Below are positions 18,234 through 26,777 of a stretch of 40,002 nt of DNA, in pieces. Numbering within the stretch: the stretch's first letter is position 1; each line of letters starts with the position of its first letter. Below the pieces are notes generated by a model. That model saw only the letters and a program-made list of their open reading frames with translations, was not told the DNA's origin and ran no database searches. This DNA is from Nitrospinota bacterium (GTDB lineage Bacteria; Nitrospirota; Nitrospiria; Nitrospirales; UBA8639): NCBI GenBank assembly GCA_022572725.1, contig JACZVJ010000013.1, positions 1 through 40,002 on the forward strand, given 5' to 3'. A program made the position numbers and the translations under genes.

Positions 18234-19772
18234 ATGGAATTACGGCTTGAACTTCGGCTCAGTCAGAAGTTGGTCATGACTCCCCAACTTCAACAGGCGA
18301 TTAAGCTACTCCAGTTGTCCCGGCTTGAGCTTCAACAGGTTCTCTCCCAACACCTCATGGAAAATCCGCTTTTGGAAGAGCTCTCTCCTGAAGTGGAGGA
18401 AGGGGATGTTTCACCAAGTGAAGACGGCACTCAGGAGAAGAGTGAAGACAGCACTCAGGAGAAGGAGGGAGTCTCACAGAGCGACGGAGACCCTCCCTTA
18501 GCAACTGGGGATGCCGGCCCGGCTGAATTTTCCGAACCGCTCTCACCGGAAGGGTGGGATACTTATTATGAAAGTGACTGGCGCTCCGGAGCTACAGAAC
18601 ACCCTGCTTCCCAGGAAGACGATTTTCCCTCCTACGAGCAGACTCTCACCAAGCCGGCTTCGCTTGAGGATCATCTTCTTTGGCAGTTGCGACTGTCTTC
18701 CCTCAATGGACGAGAGAGGTCCCTTGGTATGCTGGTGATCGGGAACCTGGATGAGGACGGTTACTTGAGAACACCATTACACGAAATTGCTGCGGATGCC
18801 CAAGTCCCTTTGGAGAAAGTGGAGTCTGTCTTAAACCATGTTCAGACCTTCGACCCACCTGGAGTTGGCGCTCGGGATCTTGTGGAGTGCCTGATGATTC
18901 AGCTCAGACACTTAGCGCAAGATCCCATTGGGGGTGGGGGGCCTTCTCATGGAAAGGTTCAAGGATCCTTGCTGGAATGCATTGTCACCAACCATCTCCG
19001 TGATCTTCAGAAAAAGCGGTATCAAAATATTGCCAGGGAATTGAGCGTGACCCTGGACGAGGTCTCTGAGGCGGTGCATATCATCGAGGGGCTTGAACCC
19101 AAACCTGGCCGACCCTATTCTTCCAATGAGAATCATAATATTGTGCCGGATGTGTCTGTCTTCAAGAATGAAGGCGAATGGGTGGTGCTTCTCAACGAAG
19201 ATGGTGTGCCTAAAGTACGCATCAGTCCCTATTACAAACGCATGATGGCAAACGAGAACCAGGACGGAGGCACCACCAAGGCCTATCTTGAAGATAAGCT
19301 TCGAGGAGCCCAATGGATTATACGGAGCATTGATCAGCGCAATAAGACCATCCTGAAAGTGGTCAAAAGCTTGGTGCAATTTCAAGAGCCCTTCCTGGAG
19401 AAGGGGATCCAATATTTGAGACCCTTGGTCTTGAGGCAGGTCGCTGAGGACGTTGGCATGCATGAATCCACCATCAGCCGCGTGACCACGAATAAATATA
19501 TGTATTGTCCCCAGGGCATGCTGGAACTGAAGTTTTTCTTCAATGCGGGGATCCAGCGCGTCGTGCCTGGGGCAGAAGACATGTCCTCACTCACCGTACG
19601 AGAAAACATCCGGGAAATGCTCGCTCGAGAAAATGCCGACCGGCCCCTCAAAGATCAAGAAATTGTCGCACGATTGAGAAACCGGGGGATTGTGATTGCT
19701 CGGCGAACGGTGGCCAAATATCGGGCAGAATTAAAAATTGCTCCTGCCAGTCAGCGAAAGCGAAATCCCTGA
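18234..19772 (+). CDS. rpoN: RNA polymerase sigma-54 factor
   Basis: The 512-residue protein has all regions. Region I is Gln/Leu-rich (QKLVMTPQLQQAIKLLQLSR), the target of enhancer-binding proteins. Region II is acidic (residues about 50-115). The core-binding region follows, with the helix-turn-helix (HESTISRVTTNKYM) and the C-terminal RpoN box ARRTVAKYRAEL that reads the -24 element. Region II contains a tandem 8-residue duplication. It sits next to lptB and rapZ; hpf and ptsN, often between rpoN and rapZ, are absent. Confidence 0.96.
   Translation: MELRLELRLSQKLVMTPQLQQAIKLLQLSRLELQQVLSQHLMENPLLEELSPEVEEGDVSPSEDGTQEKSEDSTQEKEGVSQSDGDPPLATGDAGPAEFSEPLSPEGWDTYYESDWRSGATEHPASQEDDFPSYEQTLTKPASLEDHLLWQLRLSSLNGRERSLGMLVIGNLDEDGYLRTPLHEIAADAQVPLEKVESVLNHVQTFDPPGVGARDLVECLMIQLRHLAQDPIGGGGPSHGKVQGSLLECIVTNHLRDLQKKRYQNIARELSVTLDEVSEAVHIIEGLEPKPGRPYSSNENHNIVPDVSVFKNEGEWVVLLNEDGVPKVRISPYYKRMMANENQDGGTTKAYLEDKLRGAQWIIRSIDQRNKTILKVVKSLVQFQEPFLEKGIQYLRPLVLRQVAEDVGMHESTISRVTTNKYMYCPQGMLELKFFFNAGIQRVVPGAEDMSSLTVRENIREMLARENADRPLKDQEIVARLRNRGIVIARRTVAKYRAELKIAPASQRKRNP
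18420..18467 (+). repeat. Tandem 24-bp repeat inside rpoN region II
   Basis: Two adjacent 24-base units (18420-18443 and 18444-18467) differ at only a few positions. They encode EDGTQEKS and EDSTQEKE in the acidic linker of sigma-54. The duplication is in frame and in a region known to vary in length, so it is probably neutral. Confidence 0.8.
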
Positions 19773-19914
19773 GTGTTTCTTGCCCATAGTTGTTTCTTTT
19801 CCTTTCCTCTTGGGGATATTCATGAAGGTCGGGATGTTGGCCTATGTGGCTGACCTCTGTTTCAAAGTTTCTCCCTCACCATAGCCCCATTGAAGCGATC
19901 GCCCCCTGCTCCGT

Positions 19915-20814
19915 GTGTGGAATGTGGAAAAGCTCGATGTAGATTCGACACTTCATTTTGTGATCATCAGCGGGGCCTCCGGGTCTGGTAAGACGCAGGC
20001 CTTGAAGTGTCTTGAGGATCTGGGATTTTTCTGTGTTGATAATCTCCCTCCAGCGCTATTTCCCAAGTTTACTGAATTGTGTGGGCAAAGTGGACGCGAG
20101 GTGCGAAATATCGCTCTTGGAATTGACATTCGGGAGAGGGGATTTTTTGGAGATCTCTTCACCAACCTCGAACGGTTGAAAGCCAGCGGCTACGCGGTAG
20201 ATTTGCTCTTTCTTGAAGCGTCGGATTCGGTTCTTACCCGTCGTTTTTCGGAATCACGACGACCCCATCCGCTTCTTCCTCAACAGCCTCTTTCCGAAGG
20301 TATTCGCCTTGAACGACAACAACTTCAGGAGCTGCGCTGCCGTGCCGACCGTATCCTGGATACCTCGGAATTGACAGTCCACGATCTTCGTGACTGGGTG
20401 AGCCGGCAGTATGGCAACTGGGATCAGAAGCGCCCCATGGGGATTTCCCTCCTGACATTTGGCTATAAGTATGGAGTGCCCTACGACGTGGATATGGTCT
20501 TTGATGTCCGCTTCTTGCGAAATCCGAATTTTGTGCCAGATTTACAACCCCTAAACGGTGAGGACGAGAAGGTTCAACGGTACGTTCTGGAGAGCAAGGA
20601 GAGTGAAACGTTTCTCCGGCACTTGAACGATCTCTTCTCTTTTATTTTTCCCTTGTTCGAAAGTGAGCGGCGTAGTTATCTGACCATTGCCATTGGCTGT
20701 ACCGGTGGGCGCCACCGTTCGGTGGCTATCTCGTCGCGATTGCGCCAAATGTGTGCTGCAATGGGGTATGAGGTCACCTGGCGGCATCGGGATATCCACC
20801 ACGCCCAAGAATGA
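19915..20814 (+). CDS. rapZ: RNase adapter protein RapZ / nucleotide-binding protein
   Basis: This 299-residue protein has P-loop GASGSGKT (about residues 20-27), followed by LKCLEDLGFFCVDNLPP, and the C-terminal domain motif GCTGGRHRSVAI. RapZ binds nucleotides. In E. coli it directs glmZ sRNA to RNase E; that role outside enterobacteria is not established. The GTG at 19915 is the longest start; GTG 19924 is an alternative. Neither has a good ribosome-binding site. A 142-base gap separates it from rpoN. Confidence 0.92.
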   Translation: MWNVEKLDVDSTLHFVIISGASGSGKTQALKCLEDLGFFCVDNLPPALFPKFTELCGQSGREVRNIALGIDIRERGFFGDLFTNLERLKASGYAVDLLFLEASDSVLTRRFSESRRPHPLLPQQPLSEGIRLERQQLQELRCRADRILDTSELTVHDLRDWVSRQYGNWDQKRPMGISLLTFGYKYGVPYDVDMVFDVRFLRNPNFVPDLQPLNGEDEKVQRYVLESKESETFLRHLNDLFSFIFPLFESERRSYLTIAIGCTGGRHRSVAISSRLRQMCAAMGYEVTWRHRDIHHAQE

Positions 20815-21106
20815 CCGGTTTCCTGGCCTGATTTCCAACACAGCCCTTTCCATCCTTGGAAACTGATCGCTGCTTCCTTGAATTTACTCAGCTATCCGAA
20901 TAAACCAACCCATTAAGAAAAGCGCAGGAAACATGCTTCTTGGCCACGATTTTCCCCGACCCCTCGCTTCTCAATTCCCCACGATTCTTCAACGGCTAAA
21001 AAGCGGTCCTAAGCCAGAATCACCACAATCTTTAAGAGGTTCCATAATCCTTTTGGATTGAAGGATAGACCTGCCTTAAGTTTCATATCTTCAGCTACCC
21101 CGTATA

Positions 21107-21124
21107 CCCCCTCGGAAGAGGGGG
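21107..21124. other. Perfect 7-bp hairpin with GGAA tetraloop
   Basis: CCCCCTC (21107-21113) and GAGGGGG (21118-21124) are exact complements around GGAA. No T-run follows on the + strand, so it does not look like a + strand terminator. It may be a structural element of the pilM leader or a leftover repeat. Confidence 0.5.
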
Positions 21125-21223
21125 GAAATCCACTGGTTGGAATGAAGAGGGCGAGTCTCTGGGGTAGAGTCTGGCCTTTTCCTGCTGACCGCAGCCTACG
21201 GGTAGATGTGAACCCGAGCGAGG

Positions 21224-21253
21224 TTGGGATAATTTGGTAAAATCCACTATAAT
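21224..21253 (+). promoter_or_regulatory. Candidate sigma-70 promoter for pilMNOP
   Basis: A perfect -10 TATAAT lies at 21248-21253, with TTGGGA at 21224-21229 as -35 and an 18-base spacer. It is 52 bases before the pilM ATG, where a promoter is expected after the long gap. The -35 is weak. I looked for the sigma-54 GG-N10-GC spacing nearby and did not find it. Confidence 0.5.
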
Positions 21254-21304
21254 TCTGTGGCGCTATTCCGTCATGCTTTGTGAATCACTGTAACGGTAGC
21301 TCCC

Positions 21305-22423
21305 ATGAAGGTTCCCGATACAAGCAAGTGGCGTGGTTGGTGGAAAGGCTGGTATGGTCTAATCCCGGCCAGGTTCATCGGGAAAACTGATCCTCTCGTG
21401 GGGCTGGATATTGGTTCTCGGGCCATTAAGCTGGTCCAGCTCGAACAACGGGATCAGGGTTATCGGTTACACCGGTGTGGGCTCAAACGGCTTTATCCGG
21501 GAATGCTGGATGGGGAGCGGTCTCCGAACAAGAGTGCCCTTGTGTCAGCCATCAAGGAGTTGTTTGAGGAGTGTGGGGTGAGGGTCACCCGCGTGGCTAT
21601 TTCCATCTCTGGTCCCTCCGTGATTATTAAGCGGATTCGAATTCCAATGATGGCCATGGAGGAAGTGGAGCAATACCTTGTATGGAATAGCCAACAATAC
21701 ATTCCTTATGATAGTGATGAACTATATCTGGATTTCCATGTGGTTCCCCAGGTCAACCCTGGACGGAAATCCACTCAATTGGATCTTTTCCTCGTTGCCG
21801 CGAAGAAAGACCTTGTCGAGCAAAGGAGAAAGCTTGTCGAGAATGCTGGCCTCGATCCCGTGGTCTGTGAAGTGGACAGTCTTGCCCTCACGAATATGTA
21901 TATCCTGACTGATTGTCCAAATTCACATCAAACCGTCTTGTTGGTCAACATCGGCGCCAGTGGGATGAATATGGCAGTGGTCAGAGGAGGGAAACCGGTT
22001 CTCATGCGGGATGCCTCCACTGGAGGTGATCGGTACAACGATCGGATTCGTTCAACGCTTCACTGTTCCGAGAAGAGAGCCGACCAGGTTCTTTTTTCGC
22101 AGGTGGAGGAAAGGGATTTTTTGCCTCTTTTAGCGGAGGTGCATGAGGAAATAGGAGGAGAGATTAAAAGAACAATAGAGTACTTGGCGGAAACCGAACC
22201 AGGTGGAACCATGGACAAGGTTCTTCTCTGCGGAGGGTATGCCAGGGCGCCTGGTTTGGTAGAAAGCCTTTCCCGCTTTTTGGGCTTGCCGGTGGAACAT
22301 ATCGATCCATTTCATGGCGTGGAAGTGGATGAGAGTGGTGTCGACCGGGACGCCTTGTATAACCTGGCTCCGCTAGCTGCTGTCGGTATGGGGTTGGCGT
22401 CCCGGCGGGCAGGTGACCGGTGA
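21305..22423 (+). CDS. pilM: Type IV pilus assembly protein PilM
   Basis: This is a 372-residue FtsA/actin-like ATPase of the cytoplasm. LVGLDIGSRAIKLVQLEQ gives phosphate-binding loop 1, VLLVNIGASGMNMAVVRGG the second, and VLLCGGYARAPGLVESLSRFLG the adenosine loop. PilM binds the N-terminus of PilN and links the cytoplasmic motor side to the PilNOP alignment complex. Its TGA overlaps the GTG of pilN. Confidence 0.93.
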   Translation: MKVPDTSKWRGWWKGWYGLIPARFIGKTDPLVGLDIGSRAIKLVQLEQRDQGYRLHRCGLKRLYPGMLDGERSPNKSALVSAIKELFEECGVRVTRVAISISGPSVIIKRIRIPMMAMEEVEQYLVWNSQQYIPYDSDELYLDFHVVPQVNPGRKSTQLDLFLVAAKKDLVEQRRKLVENAGLDPVVCEVDSLALTNMYILTDCPNSHQTVLLVNIGASGMNMAVVRGGKPVLMRDASTGGDRYNDRIRSTLHCSEKRADQVLFSQVEERDFLPLLAEVHEEIGGEIKRTIEYLAETEPGGTMDKVLLCGGYARAPGLVESLSRFLGLPVEHIDPFHGVEVDESGVDRDALYNLAPLAAVGMGLASRRAGDR

Positions 22424-22992
22424 TTACCATCAATTTGTTGAGAAACCAACGTGTCAATGAGCGTCGGCGGCAGCGAGGTCTGAGAATTCAGGCTTTGGCA
22501 AGTGTGGCGGTGGTTGCCTGCGCTCTTGGTGCCTGTGCCTATATGTGGGTGAGCTTGGATCGCGACCTTGACCATTGGAAAGTGGAAAAACGAGCCCACC
22601 AATCCCGGCTGGAAACCTTGACGAAGCGGGTCCTCCAAGCTGAAGCACTCGAGAAAGAAATCCGGGTTCTCATTGAAAAAAACAGAAAGATCAGGAAGCT
22701 GCTCGCGCAGCAGAAAAATCCGATCCGTCTCTTGGATCATGTCAGTCGAAGTTTGGACCCGCTTAATCTCTGGTTGGTGGACCTTCAAGCCGAGGGGAGT
22801 CGAGTGGCTCTTAATGGAGTTGCTGCCACAAGACAGGACATTCTTGAATTTACCAAAAATCTGGGAGGAACTGATTTTTTTCATGCTATCAAGATCGTCG
22901 AAACGCGTGAAGAAGCCAACCGACCTGGGCTCTACCGTTTTACAGTGACCATGGTGATGGAGGAGCCGACCTATGCCGGAACGCATTCTTGA
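22420..22992 (+). CDS. pilN: Type IV pilus assembly protein PilN
   Basis: This 190-residue bitopic inner-membrane protein starts MITINLLRNQRVNERRRQRG. The short INLL motif is the part that docks into PilM. A membrane helix follows (about 29-45, ASVAVVACALGACAYMWV), then a coiled coil and a periplasmic ferredoxin-like domain (LDHVSRSLDPLNLWLVDLQ). The start GTG 22420 overlaps the pilM stop; the 3' end overlaps pilO by 20 bases. Confidence 0.9.
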   Translation: MITINLLRNQRVNERRRQRGLRIQALASVAVVACALGACAYMWVSLDRDLDHWKVEKRAHQSRLETLTKRVLQAEALEKEIRVLIEKNRKIRKLLAQQKNPIRLLDHVSRSLDPLNLWLVDLQAEGSRVALNGVAATRQDILEFTKNLGGTDFFHAIKIVETREEANRPGLYRFTVTMVMEEPTYAGTHS

Positions 22993-23623
22993 ATGGTTTG
23001 AGGTTACCCCACCTTTTCAAAAATTCACTCTTATTGGAGTGATGGTGGGCCTGATAGGGGTCGGTTTCTATTTCTCAGTAGCGGAACCCAAAATTCGTGA
23101 TATCCAAGCGCTTCGGGGGGAGATGCAACAAATCGATCAACACTCTGAAGAGCAAGCCCCAAAAGTGGCTCGATTGGAGGAGCTCATTGTCCAAACAGAA
23201 CGGCTAGGATCGTTGATTCAAAGTCAAGAACGAATGCTGGGGCTTGATGTGGAGTCGAGCCAGTTGCTCCAGGGGGTGTCGGAAACGGCTCAAAGACTGG
23301 GGATTACCTTGACGCTGTGGAGACCCGGGGAGCCGCTGCAAGATCCTACCCAGCTATTTCTCCAGGTGCCAATTACCCTTCATGTAAAGGGTGGTTACCA
23401 CAGGATCGCATTGTTTCTTGAGGCGATACGACACCTCCCCAAAGTCTTAAGCGTCACCCGGTTGACCATGCGTGCTTCAAGGGGAGTACAGGGTCCTCTC
23501 GAAATTCAAGCTGCCTTCGAGTTGGTTGGGTACGAGCGCTCTGGTGAGGTTCGAGCTGCTGATAGGGGCTCCATGAACGGATCCATAGGGTTGGTTGGAA
23601 CAGAAAGAGAAGGGGTATCATGA
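22973..23623 (+). CDS. pilO: Type IV pilus assembly protein PilO
   Basis: This is a 216-residue protein with one N-terminal membrane helix (FTLIGVMVGLIGVGFYFSV, about 17-36), a coiled-coil segment and a periplasmic domain with VPITLHVKGGYHRIALFLEAIRHL. PilO pairs with PilN in the alignment subcomplex. It overlaps pilN by 20 bases and pilP by 4, so the four genes are surely one transcription unit. Confidence 0.9.
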   Translation: MPERILEWFEVTPPFQKFTLIGVMVGLIGVGFYFSVAEPKIRDIQALRGEMQQIDQHSEEQAPKVARLEELIVQTERLGSLIQSQERMLGLDVESSQLLQGVSETAQRLGITLTLWRPGEPLQDPTQLFLQVPITLHVKGGYHRIALFLEAIRHLPKVLSVTRLTMRASRGVQGPLEIQAAFELVGYERSGEVRAADRGSMNGSIGLVGTEREGVS

Positions 23624-24135
23624 CCCCACGGAAATCCCGCCCATCCCCAACAATTCGCATGGGGACGCTCGTTCTTCTAGGGGCACTATGGGGAGTGGTC
23701 GCAGCAGCTCCTGCCGAAGAAATTCCTCGTGCGGGAAGTGAAGGGCTTCCATCGGCAGGCCAACTTGAAGGGACATTCTCGCTTTTGGGCCTCGATCCGT
23801 ATCCGTATGATGCTGGAAACAGGCGTGATCCCTTTACGCCAATGTTTCCTTCTTCCTCTCAAGGAGGGATTCCGAAATCCCAATCAGTCCAATCCCAAAC
23901 ACTGGGATACGATTTTCAACTGCTTGGCATTATGTCGGGAAAGCATGGATATCATGCTCTAATCCAGATGGGTGATGGGCGTGGTGCCATCGTGGGGATC
24001 GGCGCTCGTATTGGCCCTGATCAGGGAAGGGTCAAAAAAATTACAGACCAGGCTGTGGTCATCGAAATTTTCTCCGAGAGAGAAGGCACAGATGTTCCCT
24101 TTCAAAGGGTGCTTCGCCTGCATTCTGGTGAATGA
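23620..24135 (+). CDS. pilP: Type IV pilus assembly protein PilP
   Basis: This 171-residue exported protein has a hydrophobic signal (about residues 15-30). Next come the low-complexity linker with the hallmark YDAGNRRDPF, and the beta-domain (FQLLGIMSGKHGYHALIQMG, IGARIGPDQGRVKKIT) that normally binds the secretin PilQ. No lipobox Cys is present at the signal cleavage region, unlike many PilP lipoproteins. No pilQ gene follows; the next gene is aroC. Confidence 0.87.
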   Translation: MTPRKSRPSPTIRMGTLVLLGALWGVVAAAPAEEIPRAGSEGLPSAGQLEGTFSLLGLDPYPYDAGNRRDPFTPMFPSSSQGGIPKSQSVQSQTLGYDFQLLGIMSGKHGYHALIQMGDGRGAIVGIGARIGPDQGRVKKITDQAVVIEIFSEREGTDVPFQRVLRLHSGE

Positions 24136-24331
24136 GGAGGAGAGCTCAGAACATTTGACCAATGTGGCGGTCCAATAGGGTTGAGGCGACATCATCGTTC
24201 ATGCAGGGTGAGGGAAAGAGGGGTCGGTGTGATAAGTCGCCACGCTTGTCTTTTCCAGATGGGGCAGTGATTTTTCCCCACGGTGGTAGGAGCAGCCTTA
24301 ATCGGTATCGTCTTTATTAGGGGATAGGCCC

Positions 24332-25492
24332 ATGTTGCGATATCTGAATGCAGGTGAATCTCATGGGCAATGTTTGATTGCCGTTCTGGAAGGGGTGCCG
24401 GCTGGCCTTCCGTTAACCGCGGAGATGGTTAATGTGGACCTCACGCGGCGGCAGGGGGGATATGGTCGGAGCGGACGCATGCGCATTGAAAAGGATCGGG
24501 TGGAGTTTAGCTGTGGGGTCCGAAAAGGGAAGACGATGGGAAATCCGATCGGGCTGGTGATTCGGAACAAAGACTGGGAAAATTGGAAGCACGTCATGGC
24601 AGTGGAGCCTGGGCCGGCTGTGACGGAAAAAGTAATCACGCGACCTCGCCCTGGCCATGCAGACCTGGTTGGAGCCATTAAGTATGGGCACCGGGATATT
24701 CGCAACGTCCTGGAAAAGGCCAGTGCGCGCGAGACCGCGATTCGGGTAGCGGTAGGGGCTGTGGCCAAAGCCTTGCTGGCGGAGTTCGATATTCGCATCG
24801 TGAGTTATACGATGGAAATCGGAGGGATCGTGGCTCCCAAGGTGGAGGATCCGTTATTGGCCTACGAACGGGCTGAAGATTCTCAAGTCCGATGTCCCGA
24901 TCCTGTTGCCGGCGAGAAAATGGTGGAGCAAATTCGTTTCGCAAAACACAAAGGAGATACGTTGGGTGGGATTTTCGAAGTGGTTGTGACGAACCTCCCT
25001 ATTGGTCTGGGAAGCTATGCCCAATGGGATCGTCGGCTTAGCGCTCGATTGGCCATGGCCGCGATGAGTATTCAAGCCATGAAGGGAGTTGAAATCGGGC
25101 TGGGGTTTGAGTCTGCCAGGAGGTTTGGCTCGGAAGTCCATGATGACATTTACCATGATGCGGAGGAAAAACGATTTGTTCGGAAAACGAACAATGCCGG
25201 GGGGTTGGAGGGGGGCATCACCAATGGTCAGCCAATTGTTGTCCGGGTGGCGATGAAGCCTATCGCGACTCTTTATAGTCCCAAGGACAGCGTGGACATT
25301 GAAACGAAGGAGCCCTTCGAGGCTACGGTGCAACGGTCGGACATTTGCACGGTCCCAGCGGCTGGTGTCGTGGGAGAGGCGGTCATTGCATTTGAAATGG
25401 CCAATGCGATGATCGAAAAATTTGGTGGGGACAGTCTTGATGAAATGAAACGGAATTTCGAGGCTTACCAAGCGTATGTGAAAGAATTTTAG
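24332..25492 (+). CDS. aroC: Chorismate synthase
   Basis: This 386-residue enzyme of the shikimate pathway makes chorismate from EPSP using reduced FMN. Family signatures are GESHGQCLIAVLEGVPAGL, the RRQGGYGRSGRM segment, RPRPGHADLVGAIKYGHRDIR (in two parts) and VRKTNNAGGLEGGITNGQ. The length is normal. ATG 24332 lies just after AGGGGATAGG. A 196-base gap without obvious features separates it from pilP. Confidence 0.96.
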   Translation: MLRYLNAGESHGQCLIAVLEGVPAGLPLTAEMVNVDLTRRQGGYGRSGRMRIEKDRVEFSCGVRKGKTMGNPIGLVIRNKDWENWKHVMAVEPGPAVTEKVITRPRPGHADLVGAIKYGHRDIRNVLEKASARETAIRVAVGAVAKALLAEFDIRIVSYTMEIGGIVAPKVEDPLLAYERAEDSQVRCPDPVAGEKMVEQIRFAKHKGDTLGGIFEVVVTNLPIGLGSYAQWDRRLSARLAMAAMSIQAMKGVEIGLGFESARRFGSEVHDDIYHDAEEKRFVRKTNNAGGLEGGITNGQPIVVRVAMKPIATLYSPKDSVDIETKEPFEATVQRSDICTVPAAGVVGEAVIAFEMANAMIEKFGGDSLDEMKRNFEAYQAYVKEF

Positions 25493-25619
25493 CTTGTTTC
25501 CGGCCCGTCCCCTTTTGAACCGGTTTCTCCTGCCTTCAATCCCTGCGAGTTTCTCTTCATGACGCTACGGAATTTGGGTTCAATCCAACGGAGGTTGGGT
25601 GTGGAAAGAGCCTTGAAAC

Positions 25620-26777
25620 ATGGCTAGGCCTGGAAGCACGGTGAGAGTTTCATTAGGAAAGCGGAGTTATGACGTTCTCATCCGTGATGGGGGTATTCGC
25701 CACCTCGGGAAATACCTCTGGGATCTGGGTTTCACGGGAAAGGTCGGGGTGGTGACGAACCCGATCGTTCATCGCCTATACGGGAGGAGAGTCGCCAAAT
25801 CGCTCAGGGAAGCCGGCTTTCAATCCCACTCGATCCTCATTCCCGATGGCGAACGGGCGAAAACCCTTCGGTGGGTGTCACGAATTCTTGATGAATTGGT
25901 GAGGGCTCGCTTTGAACGAGGGTCGGTTTTGGTGGCCTTCGGGGGAGGGGTGATCGGCGATATTACCGGGTTTGCAGCGGCCGTATATCTTCGTGGCATA
26001 CCTTTTGTTCAAGTCGCCACGACTTTAGTGGCTCAAGTGGATTCCAGCGTGGGAGGAAAAACCGGCATCAACCACCCCTTAGGGAAGAATCTGATTGGGG
26101 CATTTTACCAGCCCTGCCTAGTCCTGTTAGACACTGAAACACTGCGGACCTTGCCGGAACGGGAGTGGGTGGCGGGTCTCGCCGAGGTCATTAAATATGG
26201 GATGATCGCCGACGGGAAGTTTTTTGCCTATTTGGAGAATCACATGAGCGCGTTGCTTAAATTGGATGGCCCTGTCGTTCAGCATGTGATCAAGCGGTGT
26301 TGTGAAATTAAGGCCTCCGTCGTAGCCAAGGATGAGCGGGAGGTGGGGTTGCGGAGGATCCTGAACTACGGGCATACCATTGGGCATGCCTTGGAGTCGT
26401 TAGGGCAATACCGGAAATTCATTCATGGGGAAGCGGTGGGGGTGGGAATGGTGTGCGAGGCGGACCTGGCTCGTGACTTAGGCTATTGCTCGGAGGAGTT
26501 GGTCGGACGTCAACGCGAGTTGATACGCCGGGCGGGTCTTCCGGTAGAGTTGCCGTCGCTGAGATTTGGAGATCTCTGGTCAGCCATGCTTCATGACAAG
26601 AAAGTGGTGAAAGGGCAAGTTCATTGTGTCGTCCCTCGTACCGTGGGAAAAGTCGAGGTTGTCGCCTTAAGGCAGAGTTCCGTCAAACGATGGTTCCACG
26701 GTCGGAAGACTCCTGGGCCTGCTCAAGGGACAGCGGCTCGCCAAGCTTCTTTTTCGCTACTGAAGGTGAACCCATGA
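25620..26777 (+). CDS. aroB: 3-Dehydroquinate synthase
   Basis: The 385-residue enzyme makes dehydroquinate from DAHP using NAD and zinc. Motifs visible are IPDGERAKTL, VAFGGGVIGDITGFAAA, the long QVATTLVAQVDSSVGGKTGIN region, the metal ligands in AEVIKYGMI and NYGHTIGHALES, and FIHGEAVGVGM. The last about 25 residues after VEVVALRQ look like an added tail. Its TGA overlaps the next gene's ATG (ATGA). Confidence 0.95.
   Translation: MARPGSTVRVSLGKRSYDVLIRDGGIRHLGKYLWDLGFTGKVGVVTNPIVHRLYGRRVAKSLREAGFQSHSILIPDGERAKTLRWVSRILDELVRARFERGSVLVAFGGGVIGDITGFAAAVYLRGIPFVQVATTLVAQVDSSVGGKTGINHPLGKNLIGAFYQPCLVLLDTETLRTLPEREWVAGLAEVIKYGMIADGKFFAYLENHMSALLKLDGPVVQHVIKRCCEIKASVVAKDEREVGLRRILNYGHTIGHALESLGQYRKFIHGEAVGVGMVCEADLARDLGYCSEELVGRQRELIRRAGLPVELPSLRFGDLWSAMLHDKKVVKGQVHCVVPRTVGKVEVVALRQSSVKRWFHGRKTPGPAQGTAARQASFSLLKVNP

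Larger units (their letters stand above)
20815..21304. other. Intergenic region before the pil genes
   Basis: About 490 bases without a supported gene. It holds a perfect hairpin at 21107-21124 (CCCCCTC, GGAA loop, GAGGGGG), a 5-bp stem CGGGT/ACCCG near 21199-21216, and a candidate promoter at 21224-21253. I found no tRNA and no riboswitch I could name. Confidence 0.5.

Noticed and set aside
21170-21195. Sigma-54 promoter upstream of pilM
   Set aside because: A TGGC...TGC pattern occurs, but the GG to GC spacing is nine, not ten, bases and the flanks do not fit.
21130-21230. Cyclic-di-GMP riboswitch or tRNA-like structure before pilM
   Set aside because: A CGGGT/ACCCG stem recalls a T-arm and pili genes often have such switches, but neither the T-loop sequence nor the GEMM core motifs are there.
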